DNA of 64,000 nucleotides from Rhodovulum adriaticum (GCF_004345735.1 NZ_SLXL01000002.1:1-64000); one strand, 5' to 3'. Numbered from the stretch's first letter, positions 23,063 to 31,589 are shown. Numbers and translations: made by a program. Notes: generated by a model not told the origin, from the sequence alone.

Positions 23063-23329
23063 TCAGGCCATTGGGAAGCGGTCTTCGAACATGATGGCGA
23101 GCTGTGATCTGACAGCGTGCCATTCGCGGACCGAGCGCTTCCACTCGGTTGATGTAGCATTGATTTTGATATCCCAGATCAGCGCCTTGGGCACGATATC
23201 GCCGGAAATGGTTATGTCGTCTGCATAGAGGCTTAGTTTACACCCTTTCGCCTTCACCAGCTTCTCGATGCCAAGCCAGATATGGCTGTTGCTGTAGCAT
23301 GAATTATCCGGGTTAGCCGCTGCCACCAC
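23063..23329 (-). pseudogene. Reverse-transcriptase-like fragment with YADD motif
   Basis: An 88-codon frame contains SNSHIWLGIEKL, then KGCKLSLYADDITISGDIVPKAL. The YADD with the hydrophobic lead-in and the following TISG is the catalytic core pattern of bacterial retron or defence reverse transcriptases, and the preceding SN...W...IEK fits the helix before it. The fingers upstream and the thumb downstream are missing; the frame starts at GTG right after the next gene's stop. It is best seen as a decayed piece of an RT gene. Chance similarity is not excluded for such a short stretch. Confidence 0.4.
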
Positions 23330-23346
23330 GACACCTGCCCGCCTTT

Positions 23347-23667
23347 TCAGCTCTCGCTTGCAACGGAGACTATCTCATTATGAATCCAACGCACAGTTGA
23401 TATGCTGCCGGTTGATAAATCTTGAAACGTATAGGTTGCTCTGGGTGGGCGAACGATGTCTCTAACATCAGCTTCGATAATCATTCCTACGCATGGTCCA
23501 AGATTTTGGGGTAGTCGAGCAAAGCCACTTGCCGTAAAGGCCGCCCCATATTTACCTCGATCAGTGGTCTGTTCGTTGCAAGCAGTAAGATCACCATTGT
23601 TTCTCGTCGGGTCAGCACATCCAGCAACCAAAAAAGCCAAAAAGGCGGAAGAAATCGTTTTCATCAT
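23347..23667 (-). CDS. Small predicted lipoprotein
   Basis: A 106-residue protein. The N-terminus MMKTISSAFLAFLVAGC is a lipoprotein signal ending in the lipobox VAGC. The mature part contains YTFQDLSTGSISTVRWIHNEI and may form a small beta fold; three further Cys are present. The start at 23667 gives a compact signal peptide; the ATG 14 codons upstream would add a charged extension. No family recognised. Confidence 0.55.
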   Translation of the reverse strand: MMKTISSAFLAFLVAGCADPTRNNGDLTACNEQTTDRGKYGAAFTASGFARLPQNLGPCVGMIIEADVRDIVRPPRATYTFQDLSTGSISTVRWIHNEIVSVASES

Positions 23668-23946
23668 GGTAGTCACAGCCCGTCTTATCCGGAATTCCCC
23701 AAGTGGCATGCCGTCTTATCGGATATGCGTTCCAGGGTGTTGATTCGACATTTCCCAAGTGACGTGCCTTCTGACTTGGAATATTGCTTTGTCTGCGTTT
23801 CGTCGCGTGGCAATTCATTTCGCAGTTTTTTCCATGTGTCCTTGTGCTTTGAAGGCGAAAACCTCGCGCTAGCAATAGGTTGTGTGATCCGCGCCGTGCG
23901 CGCCGGGATCGGAGAAGGTCCGAACCGAGCGCGGCGCGCACGAACG

Positions 23947-24288
23947 TCAGAAATGCGGCTCAGAAGAGCGTTCCTGACGGCCCTTGGCTTGCGTGATCGC
24001 CGCCTCGAGATCGGCGATCGACCGGGCCGGGCCGGTGCCGTTCGGGCTGTCGGAATCGGGGCATGTGTCATCAAGTGCGGGCGTGAGACTGCCCCGGACG
24101 GACAACAGGGCATCGCGGATTTCGGTCAGGCGCGTCAGAGCAAGATCGAGCGCCAACATCAGCACGCCGCTGACCAGAAGAGGCAACACGAAAACCAAAG
24201 GGCCGGAGGCATTAATGCCCGCCGCCCAGAGGCAGAATAGACCGGCTGTGCCGAAGCATGCCCAGGCGAACCATTTCACAATCAGCAT
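23947..24288 (-). CDS. Small two-helix membrane protein of unknown function
   Basis: A 113-residue protein with two hydrophobic segments (about 2-22 and 30-50), then an acidic soluble tail with a helical LTRLTEIRDALLSV stretch. The ATG at 24288 has an ideal AAGGAGA ribosome-binding site 5 bases upstream; the longer frame begins seven codons earlier without one. GC content is higher than in the genes to its left. No homologue recognised. Confidence 0.55.
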   Translation of the reverse strand: MLIVKWFAWACFGTAGLFCLWAAGINASGPLVFVLPLLVSGVLMLALDLALTRLTEIRDALLSVRGSLTPALDDTCPDSDSPNGTGPARSIADLEAAITQAKGRQERSSEPHF

Positions 24289-24369
24289 AACTGTCTCCTT
24301 CTTAATCGACATTTCCCCGCGCTTCGCCCGCCAACATACGCAAATGGCCCGGAAGGAACCGCACCTTCA

Positions 24370-24527
24370 CTTAGCAGGCTGCTGAAAAAGTCGCGTCCGA
24401 TTACTTTCGGTGTCTGGGTACCCCAATAACAGACGCTCTCGTCGCGCTCGTTGATTGCGAACGTGGAAAGGCACGACCAACTGGACGACACATGTGTGTT
24501 GACGACATTTTTCAGCAGCCTGTTAAG
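24370..24527. mobile_element. MITE-like element, copy B (158 bp)
   Basis: The ends CTTAGCAGGCTGCTGAAAAA (24370) and the complement of CTTAACAGGCTGCTGAAAAA (ending 24527) form a 20-bp inverted repeat with one mismatch, essentially the same as copy A at 21244-21400 and the same length. The interiors are diverged but share CGCTCTCGTCG. No transposase is encoded. Confidence 0.65.
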
Positions 24528-24570
24528 AGGGCCTCCACCCCCATGACCCACAGCCTTCCGGAGACACAAC

Positions 24571-25098
24571 ATGCCGATGCCCATGTCCTTCAATCCCCGC
24601 GCCCCGCTGCTTGAAGCCATCGCCGAGCTGCGCGCCACGCAGGACCCTCTGGCCCTCCTGCAGGCAAGAACGCCGCCCCTGGCCACCCTGGCTCTCCTGC
24701 TGCCGGACTATCGGGATAGGCAACTCACGCCCGGACGGGAGAGCGATCGCGTGAGCGGCGACCACCTTCTGGAGGCGTTCCTCGATTACATGGAACGCCT
24801 GAGCACGGAACCGCCAGGTGACGAGGATCTGCGCGATGCGCCCCTTCTCGAGAACTGGTGCGCCGGGCTGATGGACCCTTTCCCCCGGCTGTTCGGCCAG
24901 GTCACGGGGCACCCGCGCCTGCGCTTGAACGCCCGGATCTTCACCTCCCCCTATTGCCAGCTTCGCCCGGAGAAGGGCTGGGCACGCACCTGGAGCCGGT
25001 TCTACCGGCTTGGGCAATACGACCGTGGCGTCCTCGATGGGCTGAAACGGGACGGGGTCATCGGTTCCCACTCCAGGATCATCGAACCCTGGCTCTAG
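24571..25098 (+). CDS. DUF6634-like protein
   Basis: A 175-residue GC-rich gene. The C-terminal part RIFTSPYCQLRPEKGWARTWSRFYRLGQY matches my memory of DUF6634 proteins found on Rhodobacterales accessory replicons; no activity is known for them. The N-terminal part is helical. The ATG at 24571 is followed by a second in-frame ATG (24577). It begins 44 bases after MITE B. Family assignment is moderately sure. Confidence 0.55.
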   Translation: MPMPMSFNPRAPLLEAIAELRATQDPLALLQARTPPLATLALLLPDYRDRQLTPGRESDRVSGDHLLEAFLDYMERLSTEPPGDEDLRDAPLLENWCAGLMDPFPRLFGQVTGHPRLRLNARIFTSPYCQLRPEKGWARTWSRFYRLGQYDRGVLDGLKRDGVIGSHSRIIEPWL

Positions 25099-25135
25099 CC
25101 TCCGCGCCTCAAGGTTGCGGTCGCGGGGGCCAGCA

Positions 25136-26317
25136 TCAACCGGGCTTCGCGGCGCGAACACGAATATCTGCCACGGCTGCTGCGAGACGGATTGCGGCGA
25201 TCGATTCTGGGTCTTGCGAGGTCAAGCCGAGGGAAAACACGTTTCGCACCCACGGCTGCGGGATTTCGAATGGAACAGCCTGCAATACGATCATGGCGAC
25301 ATCCCTCTCCTTGGCATGCTGAAAGATCGCTTCGAAATCGTATCCCTCGGGCAGGCTCGAGAGCCCCAACACAAGCGCTGCATCACCTGAGGTGAAGAGA
25401 TTGGCTGTTCGGCCAATACGACTGCGCCGTTCCTGGATCTGAGGCTTCATGGGAAGTGAAACGTCGACCTTAGGAAAAGCGGACCTGAAAATGCCATCGA
25501 GGAAAGGGTCCATGATCGATGGTGCATAAATAAAGAGATCGGGTGCATCACGTATGAGAGCGGCCGCTTCCCTGATGCTCTCGGGTGACAGCCTTCCATG
25601 ACCTCGCGCTACTTCGGTCGCGGTTTCGAGCTGCCCTTCGAGCTTCTGGATCCGCGACCGCAAGGTGTCATTTTCGGACGCATCCTGCTGTTTTGCGGCC
25701 TGCCAGCCATCTTCCCAGACTTGGGTAAGCAGGCCTTCCAGCCTCTTTTGAAACTTCTTCGGCGGGCCACTTTCCTGAGCCGAGGTCTGCTCGTCCGCGC
25801 TATCATCTGGTGAGATGGAAGGAGCCGCCTGATCCGGGGCGGGGACGGCTTTCTTCCTCGCTTCCCACGCCACTTGGCGTGGGCTCTTCATCTCGGGACG
25901 CGTCTGGAGCGCTGCATCATACCTTTTCTTGAGGTCGACATAAGGGACCGCATTGGCCGCAGTGGCATCTGCGAGGGCGCGCAGGCCGGCATCGGGATCG
26001 AGGCGATACAGGCGCTCGGCAATTTCAACCGAAGATATCCGAGGGGGGGTGGAGGAGCCCACATCCAGCGTCTCTGGCGCATGCTGATTCAGAAAGGCCG
26101 CGGCCCTGCGTATCTTGTGCATGTGTCCGATCGATACTGGCGCATCGAGTTCATCAAGTCGTTCGCGCAACATGTCGATCCAGCTCTTGCCGGCAGGAGC
26201 GGTACGGGACAGCGCTTCGAGTTCGAGCAGCACGCGGCCGATCTCGAGCCAGCTATCCGCAGCTTCACGCGACAGCGCATTCAGCTTCTCTTCCGCATCG
26301 TCTTGAAGCGTCACTTG
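25136..26317 (-). CDS. Unknown protein with central coiled coil
   Basis: A 393-residue protein. The N-terminal third is helical (AEEKLNALSREAADSWLEIG, SWIDMLRERLDELDAPVSIG, HKIRRAAAFLNQH) and resembles DNA-binding helical bundles of plasmid partition or regulatory proteins. A Pro/Ser-rich linker follows, then a coiled coil (DTLRSRIQKLEGQLETATEV), then a C-terminal globular region (VLGLSSLPEGYDFEAIFQHA, VAMIVLQAVPFEIPQPW). The GTG at 26317 is chosen because GAAGGAG lies 8 bases upstream; the longer frame to 26389 has none. No function assigned. Confidence 0.6.
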   Translation of the reverse strand, partial: QVTLQDDAEEKLNALSREAADSWLEIGRVLLELEALSRTAPAGKSWIDMLRERLDELDAPVSIGHMHKIRRAAAFLNQHAPETLDVGSSTPPRISSVEIAERLYRLDPDAGLRALADATAANAVPYVDLKKRYDAALQTRPEMKSPRQVAWEARKKAVPAPDQAAPSISPDDSADEQTSAQESGPPKKFQKRLEGLLTQVWEDGWQAAKQQDASENDTLRSRIQKLEGQLETATEVARGHGRLSPESIREAAALIRDAPDLFIYAPSIMDPFLDGIFRSAFPKVDVSLPMKPQIQERRSRIGRTANLFTSGDAALVLGLSSLPEGYDFEAIFQHAKERDVAMIVLQAVPFEIPQPWVRNVFSLGLTSQDPESIAAIRLAAAVADIRVRAAKPG

Positions 26318-26527
26318 GTAACTCCTTCGCGATATGCCTAAATTTTGGACATTACATCGAAGACTGAGCAAGTGCCAGTCGAGGTCCAAAAAACACGGGA
26401 AAAAGGGACTAGAGCGCGGCTCTTAGCGTAAGCGACAAGAATTTTGACCCGCCACCTTGATAATTGATCCAATTTATCCAATTTTTAGATCAGTTGTCCA
26501 AATCCATGGGACTGTTGCGAGGAATCA

Positions 26528-27001
26528 ATGCGAAAAACAACGATGGTCGCCACTAGCCTCGGCGGCGAGGTGGAGGTTCTAGACTACCCCCCATTTTTCG
26601 GCGTCGACCGGCATGCCCCCAACGTGGAGAGCGCCATGAAGCATGTAACCCATTTCCAGCTTGCCACACGCTCGAAGGTGGACCGCGCAACCGCACGCGT
26701 CGCGCTCATCAAGGCGGGCGTTCCCGCCACCGGCCCGTTCGCGTCACGCCGGTACAGTCTGGAAGATAGCGTGCAAAACATGTGCCGAAAGCCTTTTCCG
26801 GCGTGCGTCTGGAATTTGCGCGTTCAGCACCGCGGAAAATCGTTTCTCATGGGGTGCTTGAGGCTGAACGTTGGCACCGTTCGGGAACATTTCGAAATGT
26901 ATCGCGCCATTCTGGCTAAAGCCATTTACGCGGGAGATCAGGAAATTATCGCTGACCATACAGCTTTCTTGCTGGCCACGCGGAAAGGAGTGGAGGACTG
27001 A
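26528..27001 (+). CDS. Unknown protein of the integrase module
   Basis: A 157-residue protein with a GAGGAA ribosome-binding site just before ATG 26528. It contains KHVTHFQLATRSKVDRATARVALIKAG, which could form a small DNA-binding helix pair, and a Cys-containing C-terminal half (FPACVWNLRVQHRGKSFLMGC). Three genes (this, the excisionase-like gene and the integrase) follow each other within a few bases, so it belongs to the integrated element. Product not recognised. Confidence 0.55.
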   Translation: MRKTTMVATSLGGEVEVLDYPPFFGVDRHAPNVESAMKHVTHFQLATRSKVDRATARVALIKAGVPATGPFASRRYSLEDSVQNMCRKPFPACVWNLRVQHRGKSFLMGCLRLNVGTVREHFEMYRAILAKAIYAGDQEIIADHTAFLLATRKGVED

Positions 27002-27004
27002 GTG

Positions 27005-27202
27005 ATGCAGCGCCTCGCCGTCCGCGACACCACCGCTGCAAAAATGCTGGACATGCCGCCGACGCAATTTCGGCGGCTAGTCGCAGATGGTGCGCTGCCG
27101 CCGCCCACGCGAATCGCAGGCTTGGAGCGCTGGCGAGTGGATCAATTGCAGGCCATCTTGTCCGGAGAGGCCGCAAAGCCGAATGAGGATTTTGAGTTAT
27201 GA
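27005..27202 (+). CDS. Excisionase/AlpA-like HTH protein
   Basis: A 65-residue protein with a MerR/AlpA-type helix-turn-helix: TTAAKMLDMPPTQFRRLVADGALPPPTRIAGLERW followed by a wing helix RVDQLQAILSG. Proteins of this kind direct excision or control integrase genes. ATG 27005 follows the previous stop by 3 bases, and its stop overlaps the integrase start by 4 bases. Confidence 0.75.
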   Translation: MQRLAVRDTTAAKMLDMPPTQFRRLVADGALPPPTRIAGLERWRVDQLQAILSGEAAKPNEDFEL

Positions 27203-28242
27203 GGCCGCCCAAACCCCGCATCACTAAGCCCCGCCTTGTCTGGCGCTGGACCGGAAAAGCCTGGACGCCGTTCCACCGCATCACATGGACCGAATCTGGC
27301 AAGCGCAGGGCGCACGAAATCAAGCTGGATTGGCGGGGCGACCCCGAACGGCTCGACGAACTCTATTGGGCCGCACAGAGCGGCCAGCACGACCGGCAGA
27401 AGAGCCCCGCGTGCTATAGCTGGGGCGAGTGCATTCTGGCGTGGCGCAAAGACCCGACTGTCCAAGGGAGACTGGCCGCCAAGACAAAGGCCGATTACTG
27501 GCGCGTCATGGATGAGATCTGCGAAAAAAACGCCGGCAAGGATATGCGCAAGACCTCGCGGGCGGCCGTCCGCGCCGCTGTGGGCAAGCTGTCCGACACC
27601 CCGCGCAAGGCCGCGCGCTATGCGCAGACGGTCTCGATCCTATGGAATTACGCCCGCCGGGAACTGGATTGGCCGTTGGGCGAGAATCCAGCGGCCGGGT
27701 TAGCGAAATACAAGCCCGCCAAGCCCTATGACCCATGGCCCGCATGGATGGTCAAGGCCCTCGATACCGCGCCGGAGCGGGTGCAGACCGCCGCGCGGCT
27801 CATCCTTGGCACCGGCCAGCGCCCGAACGCGGCCATCACCATGCGGCGCGACCAATTCCGGGGCGAGTGGATGGCCGTCAGGGACGAAAAGGGCGACCAG
27901 GAACTCGAGGTTTACTGCCCGCCCGCGCTCCGCGCCTACGTCGAAGCCCTACCCGCCCGCGGCGTCCATGTCCTCCCGAAGAACCTGACTGAGCCGCAGG
28001 GATACCATGCGATCGAGCGGGCCTTTCGGGCGTGGCGGCAATCGCTGGGCGAGCGCGCATCTCCCTACAGCCTGCACGGCTTGCGCAAGCTGGCGATCAT
28101 TGAGCTGGCCGAGGCCGGGGCAAGCGACGCAGAGATCCAAGCCGTCACGGGGCAGTCGGCCCAGATGGTCGCTTACTACCGGACCAAGGCCAGCAAAAAG
28201 CGCCTCAGCCGATCCGCCCAAGAGCGCCGGGGTAGAACGTGA
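27199..28242 (+). CDS. Tyrosine-type site-specific integrase
   Basis: A 347-residue tyrosine recombinase. The catalytic domain shows Arg I in LILGTGQRPNAAITMR (about 201-214), the HxxR-like box LHGLRKLAIIELAEAG and the C-terminal TGQSAQMVAYYRTK with the nucleophilic Tyr. The N-terminal arm (MRPPKPRITKPRLVWRWTGK) is the start of an arm-binding region. It stops 97 bases from the 3' end of tRNA-Leu and points at it, the usual arrangement for a tRNA-integrated element; the second attachment site was not found by eye. Confidence 0.85.
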   Translation: MRPPKPRITKPRLVWRWTGKAWTPFHRITWTESGKRRAHEIKLDWRGDPERLDELYWAAQSGQHDRQKSPACYSWGECILAWRKDPTVQGRLAAKTKADYWRVMDEICEKNAGKDMRKTSRAAVRAAVGKLSDTPRKAARYAQTVSILWNYARRELDWPLGENPAAGLAKYKPAKPYDPWPAWMVKALDTAPERVQTAARLILGTGQRPNAAITMRRDQFRGEWMAVRDEKGDQELEVYCPPALRAYVEALPARGVHVLPKNLTEPQGYHAIERAFRAWRQSLGERASPYSLHGLRKLAIIELAEAGASDAEIQAVTGQSAQMVAYYRTKASKKRLSRSAQERRGRT

Positions 28243-28338
28243 ACAGAACAGGAATGTGTGAATAGGGTGTGTGAATGACTGCACCGTGGCATAATATCTG
28301 CTGGGCGCAATACGGAAAAAGTCGTTGCGATTTCAAGC

Positions 28339-28422
28339 TGGTGCCCGAGGGGGGACTCGAACCCCCACGCCTTGCGGCGGCGGATTTTGAATCCGCTGCG
28401 TCTACCATTCCGCCACTCGGGC
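28339..28422 (-). tRNA. tRNA-Leu (anticodon CAA)
   Basis: The minus strand folds into a class II tRNA: acceptor GCCCGAG/CTCGGGC, D arm containing GGAATGGTAGAC, anticodon stem GCGGA/TCCGC with loop TTCAAAA (anticodon CAA), a 13-base variable arm with its own stem, the T arm GGGGG-TTCGAGT-CCCCC, and an encoded CCA at the 3' end (28341-28339). It is the boundary between the accessory zone on the left and core chromosome on the right. Confidence 0.95.
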
Positions 28423-28464
28423 CAGCGTGCAGGGGGTCTAGCGCGCCGATCCGGCAGGGTCAAT

Positions 28465-29817
28465 TCAGAAGACGAGCCGCACCAGCCCCAGCGACAGCAC
28501 AGGGAAGGCCAGCAACAGCCCGACCCGGACCAGGTCCGACGCCACGAAGGGCAGAACCCCGCGATAGGTGCGCCCGACGGGAATGTCAGGGGCCAGTCCG
28601 TTCAGGATGAACAGGTTCAGGCCCACCGGCGGGGTAATCAGCCCCACCTCGACCGCGATCAGGGCGAGAATGCCGAACCAGATCGCCACTTCCTCGGGCG
28701 ACAGGCCCAGATCAAGCCCCAGCACGATGGGAAAGAAGACCGGGATCGTCAGCAGGATCATGCTGAGGCTGTCCATGATGCAGCCGAACACCAGATAGGT
28801 CAGCAGCATCGCGGCCAGCACCCAGTAGGGGCCGATGCCCAGCCCCTGCACCCAGTCGGCCAGCGCCTGCGGGGTCTGGGTCAGCGCCAGGAACGCGCCA
28901 AAAATCTGCGCCCCCAAGAGGATGAAGAAGATCATCGCCGTGGTCGCCGCCGTTTCCCGCAGCGCCGCCCCGAACCCGCGCCATGTCAGGCCACCGCCCA
29001 GCACACCGTACAGCCCGGTCGCCAGCGCCCCGACCGCCGCGCCCTCGGTCGGGGTGAAAAGCGCCTGAACGCCGGCCTTGCTCCAGTCCCAATCGGCGGC
29101 GATCCCGCCCATCACCAGCGCAAAGATCGCCACCACGGGCCAGACCGCGACCAGCCCGCGCAGCCGCCGCGCCAGGGGCACGCGCGGCGCTGTCCCCGCC
29201 GCGCCCGGCACCAAGCGGGCATAAAGCGCGACGGTCAGCATATAGCCCCCCGCGGCCAACAGGCCGGGCACCAGGGCGGCCACGAACATCTTGGCGATGT
29301 TCTGCTGGGTCAGCACCGCGTAGATCACCAGGATCACCGAGGGCGGGATCAGGATGCCCAACGTGCCACCCGCCGCCAGAACGCCGGTCGCCAGCGCGTC
29401 GGAATAGCCGCGCTGCCGCATCTCGGGCAGCGCCACCTTGCCCATGGTCGAGGCGGTGGCCAGCGACGACCCGCTGATCGCCCCGAACCCGGCGCAGGCG
29501 CCCACGGCCGCCATCGCCAGCCCGCCGCGCCGGTGCCCCAACCAGTCGGCCGCGGTGGAAAACAGCGCCGCACTCATCCCGGAACGCGCCGCGAACTGCC
29601 CCATCAGCAGGAACAGCGGCACCACCGACAGCGAATAGCTGGCAAAGGTGTCGTAGGACAGCGTCTTGAGCTGGCTCAGGGTGGCCGCCGGGCTGCCCAG
29701 CACCGCCCAGCTGCCGGCAAAGCCCGCCGCCCCCATGGCCACGGCCACCGGCATCCGCAGGAAGATCGCACCCAGCATCAGCCCAAAGACGACAAGCGCC
29801 AGCGTCGTGCCGGTCAT
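28465..29817 (-). CDS. dctM: TRAP transporter large permease, DctM family
   Basis: A 450-residue membrane protein of the TRAP-T family with 12 or so hydrophobic segments (MTGTTLALVVFGLMLGAIFL, VPLFLLMGQFAARSG, GVLAAGGTLGILIPPSVIL). It uses an ion gradient to import organic acids or similar solutes delivered by a periplasmic DctP protein. Start ATG 29817 overlaps the dctQ stop (ATGA); the longer frame has no support. No dctP lies in the window next to it, so the substrate is not indicated. Confidence 0.9.
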   Translation of the reverse strand: MTGTTLALVVFGLMLGAIFLRMPVAVAMGAAGFAGSWAVLGSPAATLSQLKTLSYDTFASYSLSVVPLFLLMGQFAARSGMSAALFSTAADWLGHRRGGLAMAAVGACAGFGAISGSSLATASTMGKVALPEMRQRGYSDALATGVLAAGGTLGILIPPSVILVIYAVLTQQNIAKMFVAALVPGLLAAGGYMLTVALYARLVPGAAGTAPRVPLARRLRGLVAVWPVVAIFALVMGGIAADWDWSKAGVQALFTPTEGAAVGALATGLYGVLGGGLTWRGFGAALRETAATTAMIFFILLGAQIFGAFLALTQTPQALADWVQGLGIGPYWVLAAMLLTYLVFGCIMDSLSMILLTIPVFFPIVLGLDLGLSPEEVAIWFGILALIAVEVGLITPPVGLNLFILNGLAPDIPVGRTYRGVLPFVASDLVRVGLLLAFPVLSLGLVRLVF

Positions 29818-30392
29818 GGCGTGCCCTCCGCACCGGCCAGCGCCCAGTTCAGGCTGCGCCAAACGGTGTAAAGCGCCACCAACGCAAAGCCGCCCGCCCC
29901 GATCACCGCCAGGCCAAAGGGAATCCAGACCGGCAATTGCAGCTCATAGGTGGTTTCGGCAAAGAACGGTTTGTAGCCCATGCCCAAGGCATCGCGCAGC
30001 CCCTGCGATCCGTAGGGAAACTTTTCGCCAAAGCCCAGCCACAGCCGCCACATGATAACCCAGGCCGCGATGGCCACCGCAGCATCGCCCAGAAAACCCA
30101 GCACCGCCTGCACCCGCCGCCCCAGCCGCGCCGCCAGGATGTCGACAGAGACATGCCCGCGCTTCAACTGGCACCACGGCAGAAAGAAGAACACGGCCAC
30201 CGCTGTTCCGGCCTCCACCAGTTCGAAATCGCCGGTCACGGGCGCCAGCCCCGGCACCGCGCGCCCCGTGACCGAGGCGACGGTCACGCAGGCGATCGCG
30301 ATCAGGATCGTGCCCCCGAACAGCGCCATGGCCCCGGCGACCGCCGTGGCGATCCGGCCTGCGGCGGCCTCTGCCCGTGGTGCCAATGCCAT
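29814..30392 (-). CDS. dctQ: TRAP transporter small permease, DctQ family
   Basis: A 192-residue protein with four membrane segments (MALFGGTILIAIACVTVASV, AGTAVAVFFFLPWCQLKRGH, AVAIAAWVIMWRLWLGFGEKF, VWIPFGLAVIGAGGFALVALY) and the DctQ motif CQLKRGHVSVDILAARL. It joins DctM in the membrane. The ATG at 30392 has AAGGGG 7-12 bases upstream. Coupled to dctM by overlap. Confidence 0.85.
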   Translation of the reverse strand: MALAPRAEAAAGRIATAVAGAMALFGGTILIAIACVTVASVTGRAVPGLAPVTGDFELVEAGTAVAVFFFLPWCQLKRGHVSVDILAARLGRRVQAVLGFLGDAAVAIAAWVIMWRLWLGFGEKFPYGSQGLRDALGMGYKPFFAETTYELQLPVWIPFGLAVIGAGGFALVALYTVWRSLNWALAGAEGTP

Positions 30393-30519
30393 GCTGCGTC
30401 CCCTTCCCCGATACCGTGGCATGTAGCGCGCGGCCCGCCCCTGTCGCAACCGCTTTGCATCTGTCCCCTTGACCGCCCGCCCGCCGCGTGCTGCAAGCAG
30501 CGCAGCAACGGAGGACGCG

Positions 30520-31098
30520 ATGATCCGCAGGCTTTATGACTGGACATTGTCGCTGGCCGACAGCCGAAACGCGCTGTGGGCGCTGTTCATTGTGGCCTTC
30601 GTCGAAAGCTCTGTCTTTCCGATCCCCCCCGATGTGCTGATGATCCCGATGATCCTGGCCCGCCCCTCGCGCGCCTGGCTGATCGCGGGCGTCGCGCTGG
30701 CGGGCTCGGTGCTGGGGGGGCTGCTGGGGTATTACATCGGCTGGGGCCTGTTCGAGAGCGTGGGCCGCCCGGTGCTGGAGTTCTACGGCAAGGACGCCTA
30801 TTTCGACGACTTCTCGCAACGCTACAACGACTATGGCGCGTGGGCCGTGCTGATCGCGGGCATCACCCCCTTCCCCTACAAGGTCATCACGATCCTGTCG
30901 GGCAGCACCGGGTTGAACCTGGGCGTCTTCATGGTGGCCAGCGTCATCGCTCGCGGCCTGCGCTTCTTCATCGTGGCGGCGCTGCTGTGGAAATTCGGCG
31001 CCCCGATCCGCACCTTTATCGAGCGGTATCTGGGATGGCTCTTTGCCGCCTTCGTGGTGCTGCTGATCGGGGGCTTTTACGCGGTGAGGTACCTATGA
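30520..31098 (+). CDS. YqaA/DedA-type membrane protein
   Basis: A 192-residue integral membrane protein of the SNARE-associated/VTT superfamily. FVESSVFPIPPDVLMIPMI and the re-entrant G-rich stretch GSVLGGLLGYYIGW plus ITPFPYKVITILSG are the family's signature. DedA relatives move lipid carriers or keep membrane homeostasis. Start ATG 30520 follows GGAGGA. Overlaps dsbB by 4 bases. Confidence 0.85.
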   Translation: MIRRLYDWTLSLADSRNALWALFIVAFVESSVFPIPPDVLMIPMILARPSRAWLIAGVALAGSVLGGLLGYYIGWGLFESVGRPVLEFYGKDAYFDDFSQRYNDYGAWAVLIAGITPFPYKVITILSGSTGLNLGVFMVASVIARGLRFFIVAALLWKFGAPIRTFIERYLGWLFAAFVVLLIGGFYAVRYL

Positions 31099-31589
31099 TC
31101 GTTTCACGCGACGGGCTGATCGCACTGGCCGGGCTGGGCTCGGCCGCAGTCCTGGCAGCCGGTTTCAGCTTTCAGTATCTCGGCGGGCTTGCCCCGTGCG
31201 AGCTGTGCCTGTGGCAGCGATGGCCCCATGCGGGGGCGGTGCTGCTGATGGTCGGGGCGCTGCTGCTGGGCGGGCGGATGCTGCCCCTGGCCGGCCTGGT
31301 GACGATGATCGGATCGGCCGGGCTGGGCGCCTATCACACCGGGGTAGAACGGCACTGGTGGGCCGGCCCGGATTCCTGTACCGCGGGCGCGGGGCTGTCG
31401 GGCCTCAGCGGGGCGGACCTGCTGAACCCGGCACTGGCCACCCCCGTCGTGTTGTGCGACGAGGTCGTGTGGCAGATGTTCGGCCTGTCCATGGCCAGCT
31501 ACAATTTCCTGATCTCGCTGGCGCTGGCGGTTCTGTGGGCCGCGGCCCTGGCCAGCGGCCGGGCCGACCGCTGGGGCTGGAACGGCTAG
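31095..31589 (+). CDS. dsbB: DsbB-family disulfide bond oxidase
   Basis: A 164-residue four-helix membrane protein that passes electrons from DsbA to quinone. The first Cys pair is APCELCLWQRW (CxxC), the second is the Cys in DSCTAG and the Cys in VVLCDEVVW of the second periplasmic loop. Arg in the QRW motif fits quinone binding. Overlapped by the upstream YqaA-type gene, so the two are probably co-transcribed. Confidence 0.9.
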   Translation: MIVSRDGLIALAGLGSAAVLAAGFSFQYLGGLAPCELCLWQRWPHAGAVLLMVGALLLGGRMLPLAGLVTMIGSAGLGAYHTGVERHWWAGPDSCTAGAGLSGLSGADLLNPALATPVVLCDEVVWQMFGLSMASYNFLISLALAVLWAAALASGRADRWGWNG

